From contig NZ_CP018192.1 in assembly GCF_001889525.1 (NCBI RefSeq), positions 558,001 to 622,000 of the forward strand: a stretch of DNA of 64,000 nucleotides, in the 5' to 3' direction. The notes under the pieces were generated by a model that searched no databases, was not told where the DNA came from, and worked only from the letters and a program-made list of their open reading frames with translations. Of this stretch, positions 42,728 through 51,136 are shown in pieces. The DNA comes from Granulibacter bethesdensis (GTDB taxonomy: Bacteria; Pseudomonadota; Alphaproteobacteria; Acetobacterales; Acetobacteraceae). A program made the position numbers and the translations under genes. The stretch's first letter is position 1. Each line of letters begins with the position of its first letter.

Positions 42728-43611
42728 AATTCCGTGTCCGCCATCTGACCCGCTATCACTATGAAGATCCGGTCGATCTTGCCAGCCATATTCTTCATCT
42801 GACGCCGCGTGATTGCGGCGGGCAGCAGGTGCTGACGACACGATTGGACGTCGAACCTGCCCCTTCCCGTCGCGTGGATGGTCGGGATCATTTCGGCAAT
42901 CATCTCTCATGGCTTTCTTTGGAGCAGTCGCATCAGGTTTTTTCCGTCATGGCGGAAAGTGTAGTGGAAGCCTGTTTTCCGCCGCCTCCACCCGATGAAA
43001 AGACACCTGCTTGGGAAGAGGTAGTGGCCTTGGCACGTGCGGGCGGTGGTGCGGCTATGGAGGCGGCGGAATACGTATTCCCCAGCGTGATGGCTCCCGC
43101 TGATCCCGATGCAGGCCGCTATGTCGCTGTCAGTTTTCCGCCCGGACGGCCTGTTCTGGCTGCGCTGCGCGATCTGCTGGCGCGGATCAGGGGGGAATTC
43201 AAATTTCGGGCCGGTATTACAGATCTGCACACGCCGGTTTCGCGGGTGGTGGCCCAGAAGGCGGGGGTCTGTCAGGATTTCAGCCATATGGTGATTGCCG
43301 GGCTACGCTGGCTCGGTCTGCCAGCCCGCTATGTCTCCGGATATATCCGTACCTATCCTCCACCGGGACAGAAACGGCGGGAGGGAACGGATGCATCCCA
43401 TGCCTGGGTCGGGTGCTGGCTTGGTCCCGCGCATGGGTGGGTGGATATCGACCCCACGAATAACCTGATCGTGTCCGATGAACATGTGGTGGTCGGCTGG
43501 GGCCGTGATTACGATGATGTCAGCCCGGTGCGTGGCATCATTCTTGGTGGTGGCCATCATGATATGCTGGTCAGTGTTGACCTGGCACCGCTGGAGGAGG
43601 AGGTCACCTGA
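42724..43611 (+). CDS. Transglutaminase-family cysteine protease-like protein
   Basis: 295 residues, GTG start overlapping the preceding stop. It has a transglutaminase N domain (1-80) and core with Cys183 (KAGVCQDFSHMVIAGLRWLG), His226 (DASHAWVGCWL) and Asp241/Asp243 (GWVDIDPTNN), a full triad. There is no signal peptide. Bacterial proteins of this type usually act as peptidases or amide hydrolases. It completes the transglutaminase/ATP-grasp module. Confidence 0.9.
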   Translation: MKFRVRHLTRYHYEDPVDLASHILHLTPRDCGGQQVLTTRLDVEPAPSRRVDGRDHFGNHLSWLSLEQSHQVFSVMAESVVEACFPPPPPDEKTPAWEEVVALARAGGGAAMEAAEYVFPSVMAPADPDAGRYVAVSFPPGRPVLAALRDLLARIRGEFKFRAGITDLHTPVSRVVAQKAGVCQDFSHMVIAGLRWLGLPARYVSGYIRTYPPPGQKRREGTDASHAWVGCWLGPAHGWVDIDPTNNLIVSDEHVVVGWGRDYDDVSPVRGIILGGGHHDMLVSVDLAPLEEEVT

Positions 43612-43647
43612 TTTCTTTATCCGCCTGTCAGCAGGAGCAGGATACGC

Positions 43648-45258
43648 TTGGAACAGTTTGAGTTTCTCATTCTTCTGCTGGCAGCCATTGTCGGGTTGGA
43701 GGTGCTGGCCCGTCGGCTGCATCTGCCAGCCGCCGCGGCTTTCATTCTGGGTGGCGGTGCGCTGGCACTCATACCCGGGATAGGGATGCCCGATGTTGAT
43801 CCCGACCTGATTCTGGTGATTTTTCTGCCGCCTCTGCTGATGAGCGGCGCATATATGACCGTGTGGCGTGATTTCCGGCAGAATTTGCGGGGTATTCTCC
43901 TGCTGGCCGTGGGAGCCGTGATTTTCACCACCATGATTGTGGGTATTGGCGTCAAATGGCTGCTGCCCGACCTGCCATGGGCGGTGTGTTTTGCGCTTGG
44001 CGCCATTGTGTCGCCTCCGGATGCGGTTGCAGCCAACGCAGTGCTGGAAAGGGTGAGCCTGCCAAGCCGTATCACCGTGCTGTTGCAGGGGGAAAGCCTG
44101 CTGAATGATGCCGCCGGGCTGGTGCTGTTCCGTTTTGCGATTGTCGCGGCATTGACGGGAACGTTCAGCCTGTCTGGCGCACTGACCTCGTTTTGTATTC
44201 TCTCGGTGGGTGGCGTGGCGCTGGGGGCTGTGATTGCCTACGCCGGATTGCTGGCGATCCGCTGGCTGCATGGCCATGGTGAGGCCGTCGTGACGGTCAC
44301 GCTGTTGATGGCCGCCATATCCTATATCGGCGGAGAGAAGCTCCATGTTTCCGGCGTCCTGTCGACCGTGACAACCGGTCTGATCGTTGGCTGGCGGCAG
44401 CATGAGGTGTTTTCAGCCGATACGCGGATGCGTGCCCATGCCGTGTGGGGCAGTCTGGTGTTCCTGCTGGAATCTGTCCTGTTTATGTTTATCGGCCTTT
44501 CCCTGCGAGGCGTGCTGGGCAGGTTGGAAGATCAGGGGGATGCAGTTCATGCCTTTCTGCTGCCCTCCCTTCTGGTAGTGTCCCTTGTTATTGTCTCCCG
44601 GTTTGTCTGGCTATATGCGGTGGACGGATTTTATTCTCTGGTGCGGCTCATTGGCTTCAGACATGGGCCAGCGCCTTCTCTGGCAGCGTCTACCATCATG
44701 GGCTGGGCGGGAATGCGGGGCGTGGTTAGTCTGGTCGCGGCATTATCCGTCCCGGAAACCATGCCGGGCCGTGATTTCATCCTTATCGCTACCTTTCTGG
44801 TTATTCTGGTGACGGTCCTGGTGCAGGGTACCACACTGGAACCGCTCATCCGATTGCTGCGGCTGAGTGGTGCTGACGAACTGGAAATGAAGCGTCACTC
44901 GGAAGACCGGGCATGGGCTTCTATGACAGCGGCACAATACCGGGCCATCCAGAGGGCTTCTCATACCCCTGATGGCAAGGAACGTCATCCCCGTCTGCTG
45001 GAGCAATATGCCCATCGGGCAAGCGTCGCGTCTATCTATGCGAAAGATCCGGACGCGCATCGCCCGCATGAAATTGCCCATTTCATGGCGATACTGGAGG
45101 CCATCAAGGCAGGGCGGCATGAGGTTCTGCGCTTGCACCGTGCCGGAGAAATCACTGACGCCGTGCTCCACGATATGGAACAGGAGCTTGATTTACAGCA
45201 ACTGGTTGCTGAGGCGCGGGTCACTAAGGACGGGGAGGAATTGATCCTCCCCGCATAG
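43648..45258 (+). CDS. Na+/H+ antiporter, CPA1 family
   Basis: 536 residues with about 12-13 membrane spans in the first 410. Signatures of the NhaP/YjcE group are IVSPPDAVAANAVLERV, LLQGESLLNDAAGLVLFRFA (the ion-binding Asn-Asp) and GWAGMRGVVSLVAALS. A cytoplasmic tail of about 115 residues probably senses pH or regulates. The start is a TTG at 43648 after a CAGGAGCAGGA ribosome site. The role is pH and sodium homeostasis, relevant to an acid producer. The 3' end contains a perfect GGGGAGGA/TCCTCCCC stem (45232-45252). Confidence 0.9.
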   Translation: MEQFEFLILLLAAIVGLEVLARRLHLPAAAAFILGGGALALIPGIGMPDVDPDLILVIFLPPLLMSGAYMTVWRDFRQNLRGILLLAVGAVIFTTMIVGIGVKWLLPDLPWAVCFALGAIVSPPDAVAANAVLERVSLPSRITVLLQGESLLNDAAGLVLFRFAIVAALTGTFSLSGALTSFCILSVGGVALGAVIAYAGLLAIRWLHGHGEAVVTVTLLMAAISYIGGEKLHVSGVLSTVTTGLIVGWRQHEVFSADTRMRAHAVWGSLVFLLESVLFMFIGLSLRGVLGRLEDQGDAVHAFLLPSLLVVSLVIVSRFVWLYAVDGFYSLVRLIGFRHGPAPSLAASTIMGWAGMRGVVSLVAALSVPETMPGRDFILIATFLVILVTVLVQGTTLEPLIRLLRLSGADELEMKRHSEDRAWASMTAAQYRAIQRASHTPDGKERHPRLLEQYAHRASVASIYAKDPDAHRPHEIAHFMAILEAIKAGRHEVLRLHRAGEITDAVLHDMEQELDLQQLVAEARVTKDGEELILPA

Positions 45259-45273
45259 GTGTCGTTACAGTGG

Positions 45274-46680
45274 TCAGACCAGGATATTCCTGAAGCGATA
45301 GGGCTCGCTGCGGTCAAGATCTTCCGGGAACAGCGTTTCCCGGCCATCGAGTGGGGTCCAGTCGGTGTAGGCACCTGCCATTTCGCCCAGATAGGGGCGC
45401 ATGATGTCCAGGGCGCGCACATGGTCGATTTCGTCGGCTTCGACCACGCCGCGGCTCGGATTTTCGATCGCCCAGACGATCGCGGCCAGCACCGCGGCCG
45501 TCACCTGCAGGCTGGTGGCATTGTTATGGGGGGCGAGCTTGCGGGCTTCCTCAATGGTCAGGCGGGAGCCGAACCAGTAAGCGCCGCGCTCATGACCCAT
45601 CAGCAGGACGCCGAGTTCGTCCATGCCGTTTTCGATTTCATTCATCATCAGACGCTGGCGGGACTGCATCTGCCAGTTTTTGCCCGCCAGTTCATGCACC
45701 GACAGAACTGCGTCATCGCAGGGATGGTAGGCATAATGAACGGTCGGGCGATAGCGAACGGCGCCACCTTCCCGCACGGTGAAATAATCGGCGATCGAGA
45801 TCGCTTCGTTATGCGTGATCAGGAAGCCATGGTACGGGCCTTCCAGCGGAGTCCAGCTACGCACCCGGGTGGAAGCACCGGGGCGCATCATATAGATCGC
45901 CGCACCGCAGCCGAAATCATGATGGCGCCCACCGGGCGGCAACTCCGCCTCATGCGTGCCCCAGCCCAGCTCGGCCGGCTGGCAGCCTTCACCGACGAAA
46001 CCGTCAATGGACCAGGTGTTGACGAACTCACCGACCGCCTTGGGACGGTTGCTGACCTGGGTATCGCGCTCGGCGATATGGATGGCCTGAATGTTCAGCG
46101 TCTGCGCCAGTGCCGCCCATCCTTCGCGTGTGGTAGGGGCGGGGATTTCGTGGCCGGTATCGTGGGCAATGGTTAACAGAGCGTCCTTGACCAGATGGGA
46201 AACGAAGCCGGGATTGGCACCATGAGCGATCAACGCAGTCGGGGCGTCTGTCGGACAGCCTTCACGTAACGCCAGAACACTTTCACGCAGCGCATAGTTG
46301 GAACGCTGGGAGGGTGTCAGATCGGGATCGGTATATCCGCCCGGCCATGGTTCGATGCAGGTATCGGTATAAAGCGCCCCCAGCTCCCGGCAGAGCAGAA
46401 TCAGCGCGACGGAAGAAACCTCCACTGACAGATTGACCAGAAAATCCCCCTTGCCGAGCAGGGGCAACAGGACATCCCGGTAGTTCTCACGGGTCAACGG
46501 TATAATGCGATGAGCGACCCCGTATTCAGCCGCGATAGCCGCACCGCGGTCATCGGCGGTGACGATGGTGATCCGATCTGCGGGCATTGCGACATGACGC
46601 AGGATCAAGGGCAGCACGCCCTGGCCGATACTGCCGAAGCCAAGAATGACCATCCGACCGTCGAAGCTGAGAGAGACCAT
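45274..46680 (-). CDS. hss: Homospermidine synthase
   Basis: 468 residues. NAD-dependent enzyme that joins two putrescines (or putrescine and spermidine) to sym-homospermidine. The N-terminal Rossmann motif is VILGFGSIGQGVLPLILRH. Family blocks are CIEPWPGGYTDPDLTPSQRSNYALRE, IAHGANPGFVSHLVKDALL, NTWSIDGFVGEG and WTPLEGPYHGFLITHNEAISIADY. It is divergent from a basic amino acid decarboxylase, which would supply the diamine. The start at 46680 has a GGGGA 12 bases upstream. Confidence 0.93.
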   Translation of the reverse strand: MVSLSFDGRMVILGFGSIGQGVLPLILRHVAMPADRITIVTADDRGAAIAAEYGVAHRIIPLTRENYRDVLLPLLGKGDFLVNLSVEVSSVALILLCRELGALYTDTCIEPWPGGYTDPDLTPSQRSNYALRESVLALREGCPTDAPTALIAHGANPGFVSHLVKDALLTIAHDTGHEIPAPTTREGWAALAQTLNIQAIHIAERDTQVSNRPKAVGEFVNTWSIDGFVGEGCQPAELGWGTHEAELPPGGRHHDFGCGAAIYMMRPGASTRVRSWTPLEGPYHGFLITHNEAISIADYFTVREGGAVRYRPTVHYAYHPCDDAVLSVHELAGKNWQMQSRQRLMMNEIENGMDELGVLLMGHERGAYWFGSRLTIEEARKLAPHNNATSLQVTAAVLAAIVWAIENPSRGVVEADEIDHVRALDIMRPYLGEMAGAYTDWTPLDGRETLFPEDLDRSEPYRFRNILV

Positions 46681-46723
46681 AAATAAGAAAATCCCCGGAC
46701 ACTATGATGCAGGCCATACCTGA

Positions 46724-46750
46724 ACAGCCAAAGTCATCAGGCTGTATTTT
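46724..46750 (+). promoter_or_regulatory. Hairpin plus T-run in the hss-decarboxylase intergenic region
   Basis: ACAGCC and GGCTGT pair (6 bp, 10-base loop) and are followed by ATTTTT on the plus strand, about 150 bases before the decarboxylase start. It could be an attenuator in a long leader. The stem is short, so the call is tentative. The rest of the 222-base region shows no gene. Confidence 0.3.
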
Positions 46751-46902
46751 TCCCAGACACAAAGCCACCGTTGAGGAACGTCTGCCAGCCTGCTTTTCCC
46801 CTCAAGAGAAATATTAAAGACATTTGCATTCTGACGCCTTTTCCCCCTGCAGAAGATGGGCCTGGACCGCTATAGCCACATGACGACTCAAGGGAGCCTG
46901 GA

Positions 46903-49257
46903 ATGGAATACGGACGCCGCTTCAAATTTCTGGTCTGCGCACCGACCTTTAATCCGGACGATCTGGAAGGTATCCGCCTTCAGCAAATTCTGGAGGAGAT
47001 CGAGCAGGACGGATATTTCGTGCTGCGTGCCCGCCGGGATGACGATGCGGAGCTGGCCATCCGTACCGACGCCGCCATTGGTTGCGTCATCGTTGACTGG
47101 GGCAAGAAAGGGGCAGCGGGTAAGGCGGCCGGGCTGATTGAACTGATCCGCAAGCGCGGTCTGGATGTGCCGATCATCGTGCTGGTTCGTCGCCACAGGC
47201 TAGAGGACATCCCGGTCGCTGTGCTGGACAATATCGACAGCTTCATCTTTCTGGCGGACGAAACGCCTGACTTTATCGCGAAAAATCTTGTCGCACGCCT
47301 GCGGCAATATGCCGACACGCTGAAGACGCCTTTTTTCGGCCAGTTGGTCGACTATGCCGAGCAGGGCAACATGTTGTGGACATGTCCGGGGCATAATGGC
47401 GGCGTGTTCTATCGCCGCAGCCCGATCGGCCGCATTTTCGTTGAGCATTTGGGCGAGGCGATCTTTCGTGACGATCTGGACAATTCCGTGCTTCAGCTGG
47501 GCGATCTGCTGACCCATGAAGGTCCGGCCCTGAAAGCCCAGAGGGAGGCCGCCACGATTTTCGGAGCCGAGCGGACGTATTTCGTGCTGAATGGCACCTC
47601 GACCTCCAACAAGATCGCGCTGAATGCTCTGTTAGCGGAAGGCGATCTGGTGCTGTTCGATCGTAACAACCACAAGGCGGCGCATCATGGCGCTTTGCTG
47701 CTGAGTGGTGCTGTGCCGGTTTATATCGATACAGCCCGCAACCCGCATGGCATGATCGGCCCGATGCGGCGCGATGCGTTGAATGAAGAGGCGTTGAGAG
47801 AAGCGATCCGCACCCATCCGCTGGTGCGCGATCCGGAAGCCTGGCGCAAGCCTCGCCCGTTCCGCGTGGCGATGATCGAGCAGTGCACCTATGACGGCAC
47901 CATCCATTCGGCTGAGGAAGTGCTGGCGACGATCGGCCATCTGTGTGACTACATCCTGTTCGATGAAGCATGGGCCGGGTTCATGAAGTTCCACCCGCTG
48001 TTCCGGGGGCGCTTCGGCATGGGACTGCGCAATCTGGGTGAGAACGATCCCGGTATCATCGTGACACAGAGCACGCACAAGCAGCTTGCTTCTTTTTCTC
48101 AGGCATCACAGATCCATGTGAAGGACAGTCATCTGAAAGGGCAGGATCGTCAGATCGGTCACAACCGTTTCAATGAGATGTTCCTGCTGCACGCCTCCAC
48201 CAGCCCGTTCTATCCGCTGTTCGCCTCCCTTGATGTCGGCGCGCAGATGATGAAAGGCCGTTCCGGCGAGGTATTGTGGGACGATACGGTCAGACTTGGG
48301 ATCGAACTGCGCAAAAAGATCAGGCTGACGCGGAAAGAATACAAACAGGCGCAGACCAGCCCCGATCTGCAGTGGTTTTTTGAGCCGTTCGTCCCCAAGC
48401 GTGTGCAGCCCTCGGAAAAGGCGGAGGCCTTCGCCGGATTACGTTGGGAAGATGCGCCGACGGATCTGCTGGCTTCGGATCCGGAACAGTGGATGTTGCG
48501 CCCCGGTGATGACTGGCACGGCTTCCCCGACCTGCATCCGGGCTGGGTTATGACCGATCCGAATAAGCTGACTTTGCTCACACCAGGCTTTGACGGGCGC
48601 AGTGATGATCATTACGCCGATCATGGCGTGCCTGCGCCGGTCGTGGCGGAATATCTGCGTCAGAACCGCATCGTGCCGGAAAAGAACGACCTCAATTCTC
48701 TGCTTTTTCTGTTGACGCCAGGTATTGAAAGCAGCAAGGCGGGAACGTTGTTATCCTATCTTGTCACGTTCAAAAACCTGCATGATCAGAACGTGCTGCT
48801 GTCCGACGCCATTCCGGATTTCGTGGCGCGTCGACGGGAGCGCTATAAGAACGTGCGGTTGCGTGATCTCTGCGCGGAAATGCACGCTTTCTATCGAGAC
48901 CGGCAGGTCAGCCGGTTACAGGCAGAACAGTTCATGGCACAGCACCTGCCCGAGATGGCCATGCTCCCGCACGAGGCCATGCGCGAACTGGTGCGCAACA
49001 ATGTCGATTACCTTCCATTGGAAGAAGCACCGGGAAGAATCGCCGCGACATTGTGGCTGGTTTATCCGCCGGGTATCGCAACCATTGTTCCCGGTGAAAG
49101 GCTCAGCCCTAATGCGGAGCCTATGATCGCTTATCTGAAAGCTTTTGAAGAGGCGGCAAATCAGTTCCCCGGATTTGAAAATGAGATTCAGGGCTTATAT
49201 CGAGAAAATAAAGACGGCAGGATTCGTTTTTATACGTATTTTGTAAGGGAGAGCTGA
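46903..49257 (+). CDS. Orn/Lys/Arg decarboxylase
   Basis: 784 residues. PLP fold-I basic amino acid decarboxylase with an N-terminal flavodoxin-like wing domain (1-130), a PLP core and a C-terminal domain (from about 570). The lysine holding PLP is K393 in TQSTHKQLASFSQ, and the cofactor aspartate is D354 in FDEAWAGF. Ornithine, lysine and arginine decarboxylases of this group cannot be told apart by eye. The divergent homospermidine synthase favours ornithine (to putrescine). A GGGAG ribosome site precedes the ATG. Confidence 0.9.
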   Translation: MEYGRRFKFLVCAPTFNPDDLEGIRLQQILEEIEQDGYFVLRARRDDDAELAIRTDAAIGCVIVDWGKKGAAGKAAGLIELIRKRGLDVPIIVLVRRHRLEDIPVAVLDNIDSFIFLADETPDFIAKNLVARLRQYADTLKTPFFGQLVDYAEQGNMLWTCPGHNGGVFYRRSPIGRIFVEHLGEAIFRDDLDNSVLQLGDLLTHEGPALKAQREAATIFGAERTYFVLNGTSTSNKIALNALLAEGDLVLFDRNNHKAAHHGALLLSGAVPVYIDTARNPHGMIGPMRRDALNEEALREAIRTHPLVRDPEAWRKPRPFRVAMIEQCTYDGTIHSAEEVLATIGHLCDYILFDEAWAGFMKFHPLFRGRFGMGLRNLGENDPGIIVTQSTHKQLASFSQASQIHVKDSHLKGQDRQIGHNRFNEMFLLHASTSPFYPLFASLDVGAQMMKGRSGEVLWDDTVRLGIELRKKIRLTRKEYKQAQTSPDLQWFFEPFVPKRVQPSEKAEAFAGLRWEDAPTDLLASDPEQWMLRPGDDWHGFPDLHPGWVMTDPNKLTLLTPGFDGRSDDHYADHGVPAPVVAEYLRQNRIVPEKNDLNSLLFLLTPGIESSKAGTLLSYLVTFKNLHDQNVLLSDAIPDFVARRRERYKNVRLRDLCAEMHAFYRDRQVSRLQAEQFMAQHLPEMAMLPHEAMRELVRNNVDYLPLEEAPGRIAATLWLVYPPGIATIVPGERLSPNAEPMIAYLKAFEEAANQFPGFENEIQGLYRENKDGRIRFYTYFVRES

Positions 49258-49265
49258 CTGATCAT

Positions 49266-49288
49266 GGCCTGACATCTGGTGTCGGGCC
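49266..49288 (+). terminator. Probable terminator of the decarboxylase gene
   Basis: GGCCTGACA pairs with TGTCGGGCC (9 bp with one G-U, 5-base loop) 8 bases after the stop codon, followed by TTCTCCTG. The T-run is weak. Confidence 0.5.
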
Positions 49289-49363
49289 TTCTCCTGATTG
49301 GCATTTTGAAAAATAAGTTTTTGACCGCATTGAACATTTGATTTCCATGTTTTTTTCTGCGTT

Positions 49364-49393
49364 AATTTTCCTAAATTTTTATTTAGGAAAATT
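49364..49393 (+). promoter_or_regulatory. AU-rich hairpin enclosing the ribosome site of the aspartic protease gene
   Basis: AATTTTCCTAAAT pairs perfectly with ATTTAGGAAAATT (13 bp, TTTT loop). The right arm carries the AGGAAA Shine-Dalgarno, and the start codon is 3 bases beyond the stem. Ten of the 13 pairs are A-U, so the structure should be easily melted, as in RNA thermometers. The effect is inferred. Confidence 0.6.
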
Positions 49394-49396
49394 GAA

Positions 49397-50428
49397 ATGG
49401 CCACGAGTAAATTATACTCATCCTTTCTTTTAGCAGGCTTGTTTCTCGCATCGACACCACTTGCGCATGCTCAGTCTTGGCAGGCCTCCTCATCTGTCAA
49501 AGTCAGCCGCTCTGTCTCTGTTACCAAATCTTCCTCTGCTATGCCGAAGAGTGTCGGCATTCCTATTTTCCCGATCAGGGCAGGCAATGTCCCTGTTATG
49601 GTCCATATTTCTATCGGTGGCGGACCGACAACAAGTGTTTCGCTGGATACAGGCTCGGCAGGTCTTTACGTCATGCAGAAGGATGCGGGGCCTGATCTCG
49701 TCGCACTTCCGACACGGGTTCGGCAGGCTTATACGGATGGCACCAGATTCGATGGTTACTGGGCCAAGACAACCATTGCGTTTCCGGATTCTCAGGGGCC
49801 GGTTACAACAAGGCAGCCGATTGTCGTCGGTGTGATCACGCGTGTTTACTGCGCGGCTACCCAACCCAATTGCCCGGGCAGTATCAACAAGCCCGGTATT
49901 ATGGGTATCAGCATGAACACAAGCACCAGTCTGATCAGCCCATTGGCGCAGCTGCCAACTCCATTATCGAATGGGTATATTATTGATGTTCGGGACAGAA
50001 AAACACCGACTCTGACAGTCGGACTGACCCAGGAAAATACGGCAAAATTCAGCTTTGCAACGCTTAAGCCCACTAAAGCAGGTCCATCTGGCGCGCCGTC
50101 ATGGACGGGAACATCTTTAACAGGCTGTTATACCGTCAATGGGGAGGCTGCCTCATGCACACCGATTTTGTTTGATACCGGTGCTTCCTATGGGGTTTTT
50201 AATATAGGAAATGTAAATCCGAAACTGAGCAGGACAGGTTGCCTGTCACAGGGACAGAAATTCGAGATTGATTTCAAAGATGTTTTTCATCTGGCTCTGA
50301 TAACGACTGCCAATACTGTTTTCTGTGTCTCTAAAACAGCTACATTTTCCAATATTGGCTCTGCGCCGTTCCGCTATATGGCGGTTGCCTATGATGCGCA
50401 GAATGGCCGATTGGGCTTTATGCAGTAA
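49397..50428 (+). CDS. Secreted pepsin-like aspartic protease
   Basis: 343 residues. A signal peptide (SSFLLAGLFLASTPLAHA) is followed by a Ser/Val-rich stretch and a bilobal aspartic-protease body. Each lobe has its catalytic motif: SLDTGSAGLYV (Asp84) and ILFDTGASYGVF (Asp260). Each is followed by a hydrophobic-Gly segment (KPGIMGIS; RLGFMQ at the C-terminus), as in pepsins. Four to six cysteines could form disulfides. The gene and its upstream DNA are visibly more AT-rich than the neighbours, which suggests later acquisition. Its exact family is not known to me; retropepsin-like or a non-catalytic relative remain possible. Confidence 0.7.
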   Translation: MATSKLYSSFLLAGLFLASTPLAHAQSWQASSSVKVSRSVSVTKSSSAMPKSVGIPIFPIRAGNVPVMVHISIGGGPTTSVSLDTGSAGLYVMQKDAGPDLVALPTRVRQAYTDGTRFDGYWAKTTIAFPDSQGPVTTRQPIVVGVITRVYCAATQPNCPGSINKPGIMGISMNTSTSLISPLAQLPTPLSNGYIIDVRDRKTPTLTVGLTQENTAKFSFATLKPTKAGPSGAPSWTGTSLTGCYTVNGEAASCTPILFDTGASYGVFNIGNVNPKLSRTGCLSQGQKFEIDFKDVFHLALITTANTVFCVSKTATFSNIGSAPFRYMAVAYDAQNGRLGFMQ

Positions 50429-50436
50429 GAGAGAGA

Positions 50437-50483
50437 GATCATAAAAAAGCGCCGCATGCCTTGTTACCAGGCATGCGGCGCTT
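50437..50483 (-). terminator. Terminator of the Fae-like gene
   Basis: AAGCGCCGCATGCCT pairs perfectly with AGGCATGCGGCGCTT (15 bp, 7-base loop, 50447-50483), followed on the minus strand by TTTTTATG. It may also stop transcripts from the convergent protease gene. Confidence 0.88.
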
Positions 50484-50503
50484 GCTGTGGTCAGGATAGA
50501 AAA

Positions 50504-51052
50504 TCAGATTTTCCCGTCCAGTCCCATCTGATGATATTTGTGAATAATCTTGTCCTGGTTCTCGAGCAGCCAGTCGATTGACGGTTCGTTCTGCATGGCC
50601 TTCCGGATGGCTTCCGTTGTGCCTTTGCGCTGGATTTCGAAGAGCGCCTTATGATCCAGATTGTCGTCATTGATGACGGACGGCGCCAGCCACACGGAAC
50701 AAATGATGCCGAGGTCATTGACCTGATCTTTCGGTAGATAGCCCTCCCGCACGGCATCCAGAACACCATTGGCGATGGCGAATTGAACCGTGCCCATCAG
50801 GATATTGGTGTAGCGTTGGCTTTTTACGGTTACTTTGGACACGCATAGAGTCACTGGCCGCACCTGTATCCCGGTGTTCAGAATGGCGAAAACACGGCTG
50901 TGACCGGCAACCTGATCGCCTACCAGAGTGGCGAGAGCAGTTCCGACCGGCCCGTCCAGCGCACCGATGACAACCTCCGGCTCTGCTGCGGTGCCGGGTG
51001 GTCCGCCAGCGACCAGAGCCTCACCGGTACGCAGGATAATACGTTCGCTCAT
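50504..51052 (-). CDS. Formaldehyde-activating enzyme (Fae)-like protein
   Basis: 182 residues. It aligns by eye with Fae, which couples formaldehyde to tetrahydromethanopterin: TGEALVAGGPP, VIGALDGPVGTAL, LCVSKVTVKS, and LIxVxxxxW-like IICSVWLAPS. In the Fae I remember, an AHIDL-IIG segment carries the essential histidine; here the matching segment is AEPEVVIG, so the His is replaced by Glu. It is therefore a Fae-like paralogue and may not use formaldehyde. An AAGGAG ribosome site precedes the ATG. It lies 84 bases after the PcaD-PcaC fusion on the same strand. Confidence 0.8.
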   Translation of the reverse strand: MSERIILRTGEALVAGGPPGTAAEPEVVIGALDGPVGTALATLVGDQVAGHSRVFAILNTGIQVRPVTLCVSKVTVKSQRYTNILMGTVQFAIANGVLDAVREGYLPKDQVNDLGIICSVWLAPSVINDDNLDHKALFEIQRKGTTEAIRKAMQNEPSIDWLLENQDKIIHKYHQMGLDGKI

Positions 51053-51136
51053 GGAGGGGTCTCCTTATCGGATAAGGGGAAGGAAATGAGGGGTCTGACA
51101 GATTGGCCGTATCAAATTCTGCCCGCTTCAGAGATA

